Assembly (NCBI GenBank): GCA_024400955.1
Contig: JAKSLY010000009.1
Span: forward strand, 1-64,000
DNA from: Treponema sp.
GTDB taxonomy: Bacteria; Spirochaetota; Spirochaetia; Treponematales; Treponemataceae
Direction of reading: 5' to 3'
Length of the DNA stretch: 64,000 bases
In this document: piece after piece, positions 12,101 to 20,900 of the stretch
How positions within the stretch are numbered: the first letter of the stretch is position 1
How the letters are laid out: every line of letters starts with the position of its first letter
The notes under the pieces: generated by a model
Database searches by the model: none
What the model saw: the letters and a program-made list of their open reading frames with translations, nothing else
What the model was told of the DNA's origin: nothing
Position numbers and translations under genes: made by a program

Positions 12101-14956
12101 AGCTGACTGTCTTTCAGGCCAATCTGCATCCTTTTCCTTGAAGAATACTTCTACAAGGGCAATACCGTCATCATCCTTAATGGTTCCAGTAAGGTTGTTG
12201 TTATCGCTTGTACCAAAGATGTTTGGCTTGTCTGCATCTGATGATGTTGTACCAAGGTTTTCCTCTGCCTTTCCAAGGGCAAAGTTTGCACTCATAAGCC
12301 TTGGAAGATCGGACTTCTGGCTTACGGTGTATGCCCTTGTGTGGGATGCAGATCCCGTTGTTGCAACGCCTGCATTACCGTCTTTATCGACAATAGCTCC
12401 TGATGCATCAACATCATGACCTGCATTGTCGTAGGCGGTAACCCTGATTACAACAGGAGTCTCATCTGCAATTTCTGAAGCCTTTGTATCAACTACGAAT
12501 GAAGCCTTTGTATCAACTACGAAACTAAAGTTTGTAAGTTCACCAGTTTCAATGGTATCTGTTGCAACAACAGTATTATTCTGCAATGCTTCCCAGACAA
12601 TCTTCTTGATGTCACCTGAATCGCGGGCAGTTCCTGATACGGTAACCTTACCGTTAATGTAATTCTTTGAAGAATCGTTAGCGTCAACTACATAAGGATC
12701 AATAGATGTAATCTTAACTGTTGGCGGTACATTATCGTAGTTAAAGTCAAATGCACTTGTTGTGCTAGGTCCAAATTCATCCTTAGCAGTAAACTGAATG
12801 CTTGTCTTTCCGCTCTTGCCTGCAAGCTGCTCTGTAGTTGGCACTTTATAGATGGCAGACCATTTTCCCTTTCCAACATTTGGCGTAGCTGGATCCGCCG
12901 GAGTTTCAAATTTAAGTTCTGTACATTCGGCTGGGCCTGTAAGAGTAATATTATTATTCTGGTTATCAGCTGCATTTGCAGTACCCTTAATCAAAATCCT
13001 AGAACCCAAGATACCAGAGCCACTGTTATATGTATTTGCATCGCTATCGAATGAAATAACAGGAACATTATTCTTGATAAAGAACTCTACCTTTGCTGTA
13101 GATGGCTGAGTCTGTCCCGAATTATCTTTAATTGTTACCTGTACTTTCGTCTTAATGTCACCACTTTGTGATGGCGAAGGCTTTGCTGTCTCACCCTTCA
13201 TTCTAATAGACCATTTTGCAGGAATATTATTATCTGAATCAGCTTCAAAATATTCAATCTTCACATCATCACTCTCACCCGGCTTAAATGTCTGTGGAGC
13301 CTTTGATCCAACTTCAATCTTAACTTCAATTGGATTATTCTCATCAAACAGATCTTCTTTATTGCTAAATTCAACCGTACCTTCAATTAAGATTCCAGAA
13401 TCATATGCAACACTTGCCGTATAGAATGAATCAGTTTCTTTTGGAGAAATACTAGGATTAAACGATGTCTGTTTAACACTAAATCCGTAAGTATTACCAT
13501 CCTGTGCTACAATATCATTTCCATCGCGGTCCTTACCTGTCACTTCAAAAATATAAAGATGATTAGACCTTCCGGTTGTAAGCTGATAAGAATTACTCAA
13601 TGAGGCAGATGCATCCGTTGATCCCCATGCACCTTCTTCACAAAGAACGATGTTGCCAAGATCCTGGTTTCCTGTTGCATCCTTATGCTTGAGCACAACG
13701 CGGACTGTTTCCGGCAAAAGCAATGTGCCGTCCTTACCGGCATTTACGTTAACGTAGAGACCTGCACCGTTTGAGTATTCGTTATATATTCCTGCATTTA
13801 CAGCGTAATCGCTGACGTTCCATGTAGGGCTGTTGTCCGGGTTGATGAGCATCTTTGAAGAACGCCTTGCATCAAGTTCCTCACAGGAAGCACTGTTTCC
13901 AACTTCTGCCAGGCGCTGCCAGATAACCTTCTTGTCATCTTCCGTAATGCCAGGCTCGTTGAATGTTCCGTTCATGAGCTTTGCAATCTTTGTTGCAGTA
14001 ATGTCGTAGTTCTTTCCGTATTTATCCGACTGGAGGTAATTATAGAAGCTGTTGCTGTTGATGTAATATGTTGATGCAGTGTTACCTTCACCTGTTCCGT
14101 CATCACCAGGATTCTTGTAAACCTTTGCACTGTCCGAAACACGAACGGTACAATAGTATGTTTTATCCTGGGTTTTTCCGGCGCCATTGTCTGCATCAGA
14201 ACCGTAAAGCTGGAGGTAGTTGGTGCGGAGAGGTGCCTTTGAAGGATCTGCCGCTACGGATGCTGCATCGCTGTACTGGGCGATGATGAGCGGAGTATCG
14301 TCCGTCATTGAGCTGTTGATTGTAAATCCTTCAAGCCATGAGGTTCCTCCTGTGATGGAATTTCCCCTGGCTGGTGCATAACCGAATGATACCTTGATTC
14401 CGTTTGACTGGTGCATGTCGTAAAGGTCACCTGTAAGCTTTACAATACGACCGAAGGTTGAAGGCTGTTCCGTACCTGTAGAAAGAGGCTTTGCAAGAAT
14501 CAGGACTGGAGGAGTATTGTCGATTTCTACCGAGTGGGTAACAACAGTCTGGTGGCCGCCGTTATCTGTTGCAACGACATTGATCTGGATTGGACCGTCT
14601 GGAATCTGCCAGCCGTTGTAAACGTAATTGCCATAATCATTAAGGACTGCATACCATGAACCGTCTGGATTAACCATTACGTTCTCTGGAGGAAGAGCGA
14701 AATTCTGGTTATCGAGACCTGTTCCCTGGACAGAAATCTGGAGAGAGGCAAGAGACTTATCATCGGACCATGTTCCCTTTAAAACAAAGCTGTCCCTGAT
14801 TACAACACCGACCTTTGGATAGTCGATGCTCAATACAGGAGCTTCCGTATCGACGCTTTCACCGAGACCGATGTCGCAGGAAAGTGTCGACAAAAGCGGC
14901 AACGCCGCAAGAGATGCAAGTAATAATGTCCTTAAATGATTAGCAATTCTTTTCAT
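155..14956 (-). CDS. Giant Ig-like repeat surface lipoprotein, 4933 residues
   Basis: The N-terminus is a lipoprotein signal peptide with lipobox LSTLSC (Cys27), so the protein is probably anchored in a membrane facing the surface. Most of its length is tandem Ig-like/cadherin-like modules of roughly 90-120 residues. Each ends in linkers such as VDTTPPEL, IDNTPPVL, LDNVAPTV or VDNKAPKA; at least 14 such linkers can be picked out. Near residues 4200-4350 there is an IPT/TIG-like stretch. The last ~500 residues contain recurring strands (for example VVVAVWYDASARTMRYSY, GGIHIAAYDPQNLDLVYAY) suggestive of a beta-propeller or binding head. The start is ATG with a GGAGG Shine-Dalgarno, 32 bases after the upstream 2141-residue gene, so the two are co-transcribed. 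No catalytic motif was recognised. An adhesin or scaffold role is inferred. Confidence 0.85.
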   Translation of the reverse strand: MKRIANHLRTLLLASLAALPLLSTLSCDIGLGESVDTEAPVLSIDYPKVGVVIRDSFVLKGTWSDDKSLASLQISVQGTGLDNQNFALPPENVMVNPDGSWYAVLNDYGNYVYNGWQIPDGPIQINVVATDNGGHQTVVTHSVEIDNTPPVLILAKPLSTGTEQPSTFGRIVKLTGDLYDMHQSNGIKVSFGYAPARGNSITGGTSWLEGFTINSSMTDDTPLIIAQYSDAASVAADPSKAPLRTNYLQLYGSDADNGAGKTQDKTYYCTVRVSDSAKVYKNPGDDGTGEGNTASTYYINSNSFYNYLQSDKYGKNYDITATKIAKLMNGTFNEPGITEDDKKVIWQRLAEVGNSASCEELDARRSSKMLINPDNSPTWNVSDYAVNAGIYNEYSNGAGLYVNVNAGKDGTLLLPETVRVVLKHKDATGNQDLGNIVLCEEGAWGSTDASASLSNSYQLTTGRSNHLYIFEVTGKDRDGNDIVAQDGNTYGFSVKQTSFNPSISPKETDSFYTASVAYDSGILIEGTVEFSNKEDLFDENNPIEVKIEVGSKAPQTFKPGESDDVKIEYFEADSDNNIPAKWSIRMKGETAKPSPSQSGDIKTKVQVTIKDNSGQTQPSTAKVEFFIKNNVPVISFDSDANTYNSGSGILGSRILIKGTANAADNQNNNITLTGPAECTELKFETPADPATPNVGKGKWSAIYKVPTTEQLAGKSGKTSIQFTAKDEFGPSTTSAFDFNYDNVPPTVKITSIDPYVVDANDSSKNYINGKVTVSGTARDSGDIKKIVWEALQNNTVVATDTIETGELTNFSFVVDTKASFVVDTKASEIADETPVVIRVTAYDNAGHDVDASGAIVDKDGNAGVATTGSASHTRAYTVSQKSDLPRLMSANFALGKAEENLGTTSSDADKPNIFGTSDNNNLTGTIKDDDGIALVEVFFKEKDADWPERQSASTTDKKYYRASGNNETFYSMNVPVPAVDGIIYEVKVVVTDKNDTVDNTGFAVYNSTVEAKGGVAKQTFIGVSNGAPDLTIDEPNGGFKTGSATIKTRGVVTGNLLKLERIIDGNAETIYTSADGAVTPSTMTGADATNTRTWTDEFTGKPNDGNNYVVQYRATNQFQQTSTVKYTYKVDTTAPTNKIDTANSIDNKAFVGESSIRGSATDPNAGSSGVNYVYYQVVDINGTQPAKDANNKPSAPYVDATTTNGWTQWPATGAWSIPLEFVDYVNASYDPSANGGKFQEGRYNFWVYATDGAGNVSYLSSIRFDVNLHEPVLDVKVIEDTTTDEITADQINRPFRFGYTVSDTYKPTAPTVEVVELYKGSEKLASTAYALDTTNKVVTINSIASETSNAPTGYYTSDGTYYITLKATDAFTKAVTVTSKKITIDRTKPAAPVISTPGVDDNGNALWLNSKDNFNSNGTATDPNSGTGVKTVWFAKNGATQPDLPAAADFLTDSAWEAKTWKKATGTQSWSSPVSGLDDGENIAYIYVAAVDNAGNVSDVASRSISVDTTPPELKNITYKLGADVDDDSKAKSPFTENSFNSKFNKFALYGDYSDDISKVEITATCNGQAYDPTKFVFTPTPASGTDKSGTWVLKTNGTVSDGEYRLSVKATDKANNSVTVTKTVVVDTIAPEIGTFKYPTYSSTSGQINTADTRAENYTLTGKITESGAGLVDTMTLTFFDKPLQPGYFSDSIVKNPVDKNDPSKGYYADIPANWDYENAKTDASFAKRTITLDAGQNWNETVSYASNTDTVFAAEGEKAVALEVFDNAGNKTVVIKNFTYDKALPTLTPKWDAVPTFMPNGGITIKGLVEDSYLLRQAGTVVVREKFNDVASTPLTLQYESPASSELTEVVAGKKYNIEVKIPLNGATVQDGTYTYNIEVYDSVGNVFNSQTYNLVADLAPPSLTIKTPSSDTSAKGVGAINVTNYRFEGESEDGSGTTSSGVTTVFYKIDKSETVDMNQLYKNSTTTNGWSTSVNGTPQSWNISQKFKESSADSSVEGLPEGTYYLHAYCVDKAGNYSYDHETTKNVKDGVATRAFDVDLHNPTLETKLDGVELTKNTVETITDPAKKFTFFISDTYGLDSTAPYTFVVKQTKTGQATKTLVKDTDYTITAPASPDPDGTYKYEFAIKNVDASGKDDALYEITVTAKDAFGKTTTAERSIRLDTQAPVLGITSHNFDDSGNSDWITGINTFSVKGTAEDDSGVVAVWYKNASSAALPTLATGKTYTDDSVWTGWTKTTGAANWTISSPTDGYADGLNSISFTAVDKNGLATPVFTRVFRVDKDAPAISGAIKMSKWDSTAASGAGAYATPESLNDKDKTNTNVKFKLEGTVTDAYQLAGLKLEAFKGSDVAATYTLVDDQNNANHLTMTKTSDKSWSWSYVFDPKDSSKPLADGLWNFKLTATDAGGQTAVQTNKIVVDTLAPAAAIDYTIDSAVNFTDASSGNKWYKSNQVTISLKAADTTGADEVTGVASVEYTTDASTWTPLAKVSGEYKGSVTVSNQGVNAISIRITDNAGNVNASAGTLNPYVDTKSPGVPTGVTVDGESNVATKLVNGKNDVVVVMTGIADYTALTGADAGKDASGIGASSVNLVKIGGTTLATPIAAVADASTPPVAGKYTLTIPKDKIASGQCTLEISDNVGNKTDYIPFTFDLDNVAPTVELIAPSDADKKAVGTQVNASITVSGSTNDNKALESKTIGTGAAAITIGSPVFYYTDTQPSGVTTATWSEKKSGWTKLAQSGADVTIVDTTNCYSWVTNAIDTTNAGGVFTDETPYWLIAEVTDTALNTGVSNIVEFKVSQDTDRPIVKNTNLNNNGTDASPTYILSFGTLSQIEGSVEDDDSTSTSAVKAFFATEKAPKSVVFNADVTEATVTYSDDSTEKFAYLTPDGVWQPDATNTAVVSGKTTFDAKSGDYIYQPKDTDDGQKSVWFVVRDNNDKVFWTAYASATPAAASDKFKRPKFQHKTSAAGDSAAVFTYKVDGANPTVSGTSMSAKDSAGNDVDFSNGSATDPVKTTAVQDNVTLGGPDREKATFSFSASDANGIAGMTLEMTFTGKFRKTDGTEEEKTVTKKFATAATIGSKFTADSTYTVSGSMIQQKANPVPSDPYTWTLDELILHGANSIIKETDAESVACYGNIKFVVTAYDTCGNYSNNTYQCALDNVGPTINIFSPDSTTANTGDVLIMGSCYDNGNAGVTTLDYKVNATGETYGGNRGGTFVAWSYKLDGTENPGFNAKNADGSYKYLNSTVSSETSTGSDIWDVPVYFKAVDALGNVTEITNYTVRFDPNGNKPTVRIITPKLQEGASSIILGGTVGVTGSSDIPSRGATAEFAYLQIEHNTAAAGATPTWTAYDKLYLEGYGYTYKQYSDYTTDNRPDGIAAGWWGVESSITSNSWSYDLNKSGEFDPTGDASTHIRMRACAKNDKNQIGAWTEWVEFFVDNKAPKAKSISLQQFSNYEKWKNGEENTLTRTNYASYEPGKYLRGQWYIVLDVEDENGLNASTIELKCNGINLTASDYAKKETTSAANVEAHKNYTFYIPVSSSDGVVTYKFSVKDWDSENIAQAREYSAEFQFNIDNKKPAIDTENGIKGNGSKLDAAFKHISDSNYSFTLNGKVTEAGSGLKRTLFYFVRDGKREDGNNYTTPAYLDPVRFNGKTVAGKTALADATNPIKKIRIKDNSNDGSNDFYVYGRVLTGSQPNAGNASQTADDRRTFTVSVGTDSHIRTGGLVFFGAKTAASTANAPEYTGGRFIRLNSVDAASVTLEEETDGQQTEAVFIYGQMVDNTYTESISSKTNDYLSFNSEYSDDSDGIHESIENNKPNYTWNATFKTTNLEDGPVKLVCLVFDAAGNVSSWEQDVFVANNQPRIAKVYLGTDLDRDGKFTDAEFAEYSWYGAEGLVTTKTLTTGAGGKTPFAIKKDLAIVPEVVGGNGDISMVYKKGATTADPVTSANKTANGTAVDLTAADSTIKATFAKTSGMKFDEVDKVGEWKAFTLDNAGLNGGTAPTGNDDGDGKKMSFTFWDSTAETTSGTDSMNAVLYVDDFTVDLVDKYDPNVVVNRFFWTSKSHNSLYMNGTLKDADGNEVRDASDHVTPTGHMEILEVADLLSGTTGYTANAPKVSGKIVVRGTAYDNVSLKSLTVNFGSISNAEVATYASGKWTVTKKAEDFATNGYYFVVYDHVDHATGDGNDAVNLTADISSNYFTKSGVTGTGATLANLAYFGQEGHKVAWELVIDTENAAKILGGKAAALNQLLTVVAKDSSGRLSSGDTHLPGTHKEGKHEPTYAMDVVPYVTNITTSLSTLDESVPTAHSRSALGRYSVRADENVVIEGFNLGTNKATVTDGVIAAPIALVRKKVNADDTDDSDNVLSIGALKTGKITVTVDGVNAVNNVNDNDAGGKDHKVTAAQGDETTYTSYYYNRQPNGYNNNRLTDDLEIAVWEIDNDAVDVETGMALQPIMKINPKDDKVGFAFMDGALHYALPRGYRNGDNTETNSYERWIMSFDFFSSVGFTFDSEGHSWGVGAGGDINTTVGDTYHLSSSQWLPSSITDRNAGHNGANLVHMDQIGITRNSQNIHVKQRFKSSSLATTVHGKSNNIDSTNVYVAYFDSIANEIRFKAGTNSYTNSGDFSKNNSTYYKNNNTNSLSALKTAETQAIAKTGVTGRGAGQYVSIAAIPGSDADKDVVVAVWYDASARTMRYSYNTSPLEVSGRAGNAPTSATPTPSGWSVAVPVFSGKQKSAGEYCQIAVDKNGGIHIAAYDPQNLDLVYAYASGYNQTFSTCVVDSSGVVGDKLTIDVAYDSADGNPIPYIGYYATSSVRPKYAYKVASSSLAPIGTVSDKVTGNWESIVVATNSTINHEANGQHNKINVGVWKTSDGVIKNSSNSANTCDLSKHKGNVYGNGSKNAIIGYAIDLDGVNGNIETAQLRQDKDGN
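12476..12523 (-). repeat. Perfect 24-bp tandem duplication inside the giant lipoprotein gene
   Basis: Bases 12476-12499 and 12500-12523 are identical. They duplicate the eight residues FVVDTKAS in frame (about residues 812-827). Exact identity implies a recent slip or recombination event in this repeat gene. Confidence 0.95.
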
Positions 14957-14988
14957 AATATCCTCCAGATGATTATGCCCTTATCCTA

Positions 14989-17900
14989 TTAGAATACGTT
15001 TGCCCTGATACCCACAGAGCACGTAATAACATATTTCTTTGCACTGTCTCCGCCGATGTCCGACGGAATGAACCAGATCTGCGGTTCCGTATACATTGCC
15101 CATGTCTTAAACTTATGCAGCTGCTGGAAGGTTACGCGAGGGAATTCAACCTGCACCAATGCGGCAGAAAGAACCTGTGCAACCTGCTTTCCGGTAACGA
15201 TGGAAGCACCCGAGTCCGTAAAGTAAGAGAAGTTTGCTCCCACTGCCACGGTAGCACTGAGCCAGTCCCAGTCGCGTCCAAGGAAGTACCTGAACGGAAC
15301 GTAGGCAAGCTGTGCAAGGATCTTGCCGCCAAGTACGTTACCGCCAAATCGCATGTTTGACTGCGGTACATGGAATATCTTGCTCATGGAATCGCGCTGC
15401 TGCTGGGTAAACTGGCCAAAGTTGGCCTGAACCTTTACGGCACCGTCAAAGGCCGTAAGTCCAACTCCAACGCTGTACAATGTTGCACCCCAAACGGAAG
15501 CATCAAAGTAAAGTCCTTCAATAAACTTTGGAACCTCGTAGCTTGCCTTGTCTCCCTTGCGGAGCTTGAGTTCAACATTGTTAAGGTCAACGTCGTCTCC
15601 AGACAAACCGCTGAACTTAAGCTGCTGGTTGTACCTTCCACCTTCACCCGGAGAAATGAGGGTGATTGACGGATTTGTGCGGTCAACCTGAACGATTGTT
15701 CTTGTAATGGCGTTTTCACCGTTGTGCATTTCTGCCTTTACCAGCATAAAGTGGTAGCCTGCAGGAATGTCCAGGTTTTCCACGCGGTATTCCCAATGGG
15801 TCTTTCCAGGCTTTGCAACCTTCTCGTATGTCTTTCCGTTATCAAAGCTTATGCTTATCTGCTTAACCTTGCGGTTTTCAAGCTCGATGCGACGGTCAAG
15901 AGGAATTGTCTTGTCCTTAAGCTCGGCAAGTTCACCTTCCGTAAGAATGTAGCCTGCGTTTCCTTCAAGGAGCGGCCTGTTTCTTGCAAAGTCACCATAG
16001 GTAAAGTTTTCAAGGGTTACCCAAGGTCCATTTGGCTTGTAGATGAACGTCTGCTCGTTTGAAAGAACCTTCTTTCCGGACTTTGTCGTTGCAATGGTCT
16101 GGAAGAAGTGAGTTCCTTCTGCAAGAACATATTCCTCGCCAACAGTGTATGCGTAGGCATTGCCGTTTGGATCGACACCTTCCACGAGAGTTGGGCTAAA
16201 GTGATCCCTAAGGGTGAACTTGAAGTATCCAGACTTTGTCATTACGGCAGGTCCGATTTCTTCCATCTTGCGCTGATCGATGTAAAGGTCAACGCTTTCG
16301 ATAGGATCGTCCTTTTCCGAGTCGGTGATTCCGTAGATGTTGAATTCACCCTGAACATGCTCACCGTTAAGTGGATAGAGAACTGAAACCTTTGAAAGAG
16401 GCTTTGACTTGTTGAGCTCGATGTTGCGGCTTACACGCGTGATGTTTCCTGCAGCATCCTTACCGGTAAGTTCGATGTTGTAGAATCCGTTTGCAAGTTC
16501 GCTAATGTCGATGACCTGGGTGATGATTTCTGCAGACTCAAGGCTGCGGTATGCCAGGCGGTCAGGAATCGTCTTTCCGTCAAGGCTGCGAATCCTGAGT
16601 TCCAGGGCAGTAAGTTCAATATTGTCCTTTGTCTCACCACTAAGGAAGATTCTCTTTGAAATCTTTGAGTCGTCGAGAGGAAGATCAAGGGAAATGTCCG
16701 GCGGAGTATTGTCGATGTTGATCAATGAAGAATAGAGGGCGCTGATGCCGTACTTGTCAAAGATCTTTATAAATACTACGTGAGTTCCATCCTGAATAAC
16801 CTGGGTGTTGAACTTGTATGACCATTCAGTCGTTCCCTCTGCGTCGTTGTATGTTGCACCGTTGTCCACGGAAATCTGGACCAGCTCAATGTCGTTCTTG
16901 TCGCTTGCCCAACCCTGGAGGGTAACTGTTTCCTTTACGGTTGTCTTGATTTCCGGCAGTGTCATGGCACCCTTAGGTTCCTCAAGGGAAACGCGGAATA
17001 CACGCTTGAATTCATCGCCCTTTACACCGTTAACGTCGATGCCGTAAACAGAGATCGTGTGTTCATTGTCGGTAAGTGAAAGAAGCGGAATGTTAACCTT
17101 AAAGCTGCTGGCGTTTTCTTCAACCTGCTTATATTCATCCTTGTCTATTCTATAGAAGATTTTGCAAGGACCATCATCATCGTAAACGATTCCGGAGATT
17201 ACAAAGTCCGCCGTTACAACCTGCATTTCTTCCGGCAGGTGAATTTCTGAAACCGGCTTGTCGCTTTCTTCATCCACGGTAAACTGCCACTGGTCGATTA
17301 CGGTCTTGTTGCCGTTGTCGTCCGTAAAGGTGAATGACATCTTGTTGTCGATAGGTGCGTCAGAAGTTCCAACGCGCATGTGAGGCAGCCTTGAATTCAT
17401 TGTCCTGAGCGGATCAAAGCGTTCAGAAACTACAACTTCTTCCACTGTTTCTGGAGTTTCAGTTCCATCTTCCGCAATGGAACCAGGCACGGTCTTCTTT
17501 TCCGTTTTAACCGGAACATCTTCCGGATGAACGTAAATGTCGTAAGGGAGCTTTGTCTTTCCGCTTGGGCTTGTGTATGTAATGTTTGAAACACGGCCTT
17601 CGTCATGAACGCGGAATACAACCGTCGTCTCGCCGTTTACAACCACACCTTCTTCCGGCAGAATCACCTGGACTTCCGGTGGAGTCGTATCCTTGTGGAG
17701 AACCCTGTGTTCATAAGTGATTTTTCCAACGCTGTCTGTTGCGCGGATTGTAAGAGGAATGTATCCGTCCTCGATTTCCTTAAGGCTAACGTTAATCCAG
17801 AATTCGCCGGCCTTGGAAGAAGGAAGATCCGTCCACTGGATTTCTCCGCTTTCGATAAGGTTTCCTTCCTTGTCATGGATATCTGCCTTTGGATCGCCAA

Positions 17901-20900
17901 GTGTGTATGCAAGCTTTACGCTTCCGTTGCCGTCAGATGCACGGCCCGACAGAAGGAACGTATCCTTTACGTAGATCATGGTCTCTGGACTTGTAACCGT
18001 AATTGTAGGATTAGATGTGTCGGAAACGATGTTTACGTCCGGTGCAAGGTATGAACCGCCGTCTTCCGAATTTACGCGAACGCTTACCCCGCGGAATGTT
18101 CCATCGGCTGTGGCCTTAAGGCGAATCATGTTTCCTTCAATGGCAACCTCGATTCCAGCAATTCCGCCGCGTGCATAGGCTTCCTTGAGAGGGCCTGCAA
18201 CGTTGCAGTAACCTGTAAGAACCGAACCGTTGTTCAAAACGTATGCCTTGAGTTCTTCGTTGTATGTCGTCTGGCCATCTGCATACCAGTAGATTGCCTG
18301 CTCATTGTCTATTACTTCGTGCTCGCGGATTACGGAGATGGTTCCGTTGAGGGAAGAAGTGTTTCCCTTTGCATCCGTTGCCGTTGCAGATATCTGGGTG
18401 ATGCGTGCAGGAAGGTTTACAAGAGGAATGCTTACGCTATATGAATTTTCGTGGGTCTCCGGATCTGATGCAATGAGGACAACAGGAGCATTTCCACTTT
18501 GTGTGGCGTTTCCACCTGGTGCATCTTCACCAGTGATTTTATAGGAAACTGTCTTGATTACAGTGTTGCTTGTCATGTTGATTACGGCTTCGTGCTTTTC
18601 GTCCTTGGCCATTACCCTGTTGAGGGCAACTTCCATGCCGCTTCTGTATTCCTCGCCGTCAACCGTTGCAAGTTCCATCCTGATTACAGCCGGAGCAGTT
18701 ACGCTTACGGCCTGTGATGAATACTTCATTGGTTTTGGAGTGTCTGCCGTTGTAACGGAGAACACCATAGGAGGTTCGTCAGCTTGAATCTGTTCCTTTC
18801 TCTTGCGGCTGAATTCAAAATCGTCTGCAGAAAGTTCGCCCTGGTAAACGCAAACACCGTAATAGTCGCGTCCCTGGAAGGTGTATACGCGTGGAACATC
18901 CTTTGCAATAGGCTTGCCCTTTTCGTCGGTGATTACGATGTTGTTTCCTTCTGCGTCAATTGAAAGAGGAATCTTCTTTATGTAGACAGCCTGACATGCA
19001 TCGCGGCCATCTTCCATCTGTGCAAGAATTTCAACTACGTGGCATCCGTCAGTTACGGAATCAAAATTGATGTCGTTGATTTCCCATGCACCCTTTCTTG
19101 AAACTTCAATATCCTTCCAGTCCGTAGGTTCGTTCTGGCGAGAACCCGTAAGAATCACACCGTCGCGGAGGTCTGCTTCTGCCGAGAAGATGCGATATGC
19201 AACCTTTGCCTGTGGAATTGAGACCTTACCGGAAATCTTGAGCTGGCTGTCAGGTGTTTCAAAAACAAATGGCATGCCGATTTCCGTGTTGTATTCCTCA
19301 CGTTCATCAAGTTCAAGAACAAGAGGTTCCTTTGGAGCGCGGAACTTCATCTTGCGAGAAATATATGTTGCCCCGGAATCAGTCGTAACCTGAACTGCAA
19401 ATTCATCTGAATCCACAGCGGAAGCAATACGAATGAGGTTGTTTTCGTTCTTAAGCTCAACATTCTTCTGTGCAGGAACAAGGGCAACGCCTGCAATCTT
19501 TGCACCTGCAAAATAACCGGTCACGAATTTTCCTTCGCCAGCTTCAATGATTCCGTCTTCTGCAATTGTGCTGTCAGTAAAGTAAACGCCTGGGTTTTCC
19601 GTCCAGGTCCTTGTGATGTCGCGCACGTTGATTACGGAAGTATGAACCGATTCCCTGCCAAAAATGTCGGTACAGCTGGCCTGGATTCTCACGATTCCCC
19701 ATGGAAGGGATTCGCCATTGAGAGGAACCTGCATGGTAACGGATTTTTCGCCGCCCTTAAGCTCAAGGTTCTTTTCATATTCAGAAACTTCCTTTGTTCC
19801 CCAGAGAACCTTGTAGGAAGCTGCAGAAATTCCGGAAGTTGAACTTGCCACGATCTCAAATACGCTGTCCGATTCCGGGTGAACCGTCATGCCGTCAACA
19901 AATGGCACGCTCTGGGAACCGGTCTTTACGGCACCTTCGCTGTATGCCGGAGCAGGACCCTTTGCAGTGAATGTGGAAACCGTTGGATTTCCCTTTACGC
20001 CGTACCTGTCCGTAGCCCAGGCCGTCAGTGTATGTGTTCCGTAGGCAAGCTGACCTTCGATGGCTGCATTGAATACCCCAAGGCAGTCCATGGTCTTTTC
20101 TTCGCCTGCGTCAACCTTATATGTTACGCTTACAACTCCGTCGTCATCCCTTGCAATTCCGCGTACAAAAAGTGCGCCTTCTTCGCCGGAAACTTCAATT
20201 CCGTTTGAAGGGTATCCGATGGTAACAACCGGCTTGTCTGCTTCCGGATCAAGAGGAATGATTCTCTTTACCACAACCTCGTTGTCCATGGTGTCGCGGC
20301 CGATTACCGTAAACACCTCCGACTTTGTCTTGCCAATGGCGCTTACTTCCTTTGTCCAGTAAGGGTTGCCCGGTGTAAGCTCGAATTCGCCGGACTCAAG
20401 TCCCCACTGCCACTTAAGGCTATGGATTCCGTTCTTGTCCTTTGCAACACCGGCAACAGTAAATACGCCGTTACAAACTTCGCTTTCCTGTGGAGTGATG
20501 ATCCTGATGTCAGGAGGAGTGTTGTCAACAAAAAAGAGGAATGCAAATCTTCCAACTGAACCTGCATTGTCGCGTGCACGGAACCAGCAGGTTGCAACAC
20601 CGTCTTCAAACTTTGTCGTATCAAGGGGCACGCTGAATGTAAATTCGCTCAGGAGGCCTTCTTCGTTTCTTTCCGGATACTTAATTTCCTTGATCGGTGC
20701 CTGAGTAAAGGAGATGCCGCCATCGAGACTGTATTCCAGGCGGTTGATGCCGTTACCGTCAGTTACGCGGCCTTCAAGATTTATCTTTCCCGAAACAAGG
20801 GAACCCATGCTGAGGTTGTTTACCTCGATGACTGGAGCACGGCGGTCAAGCTGCCATGTAATCTTTGTCCTGTTACCGGTCTTTGGAACTACGCGGCTTT

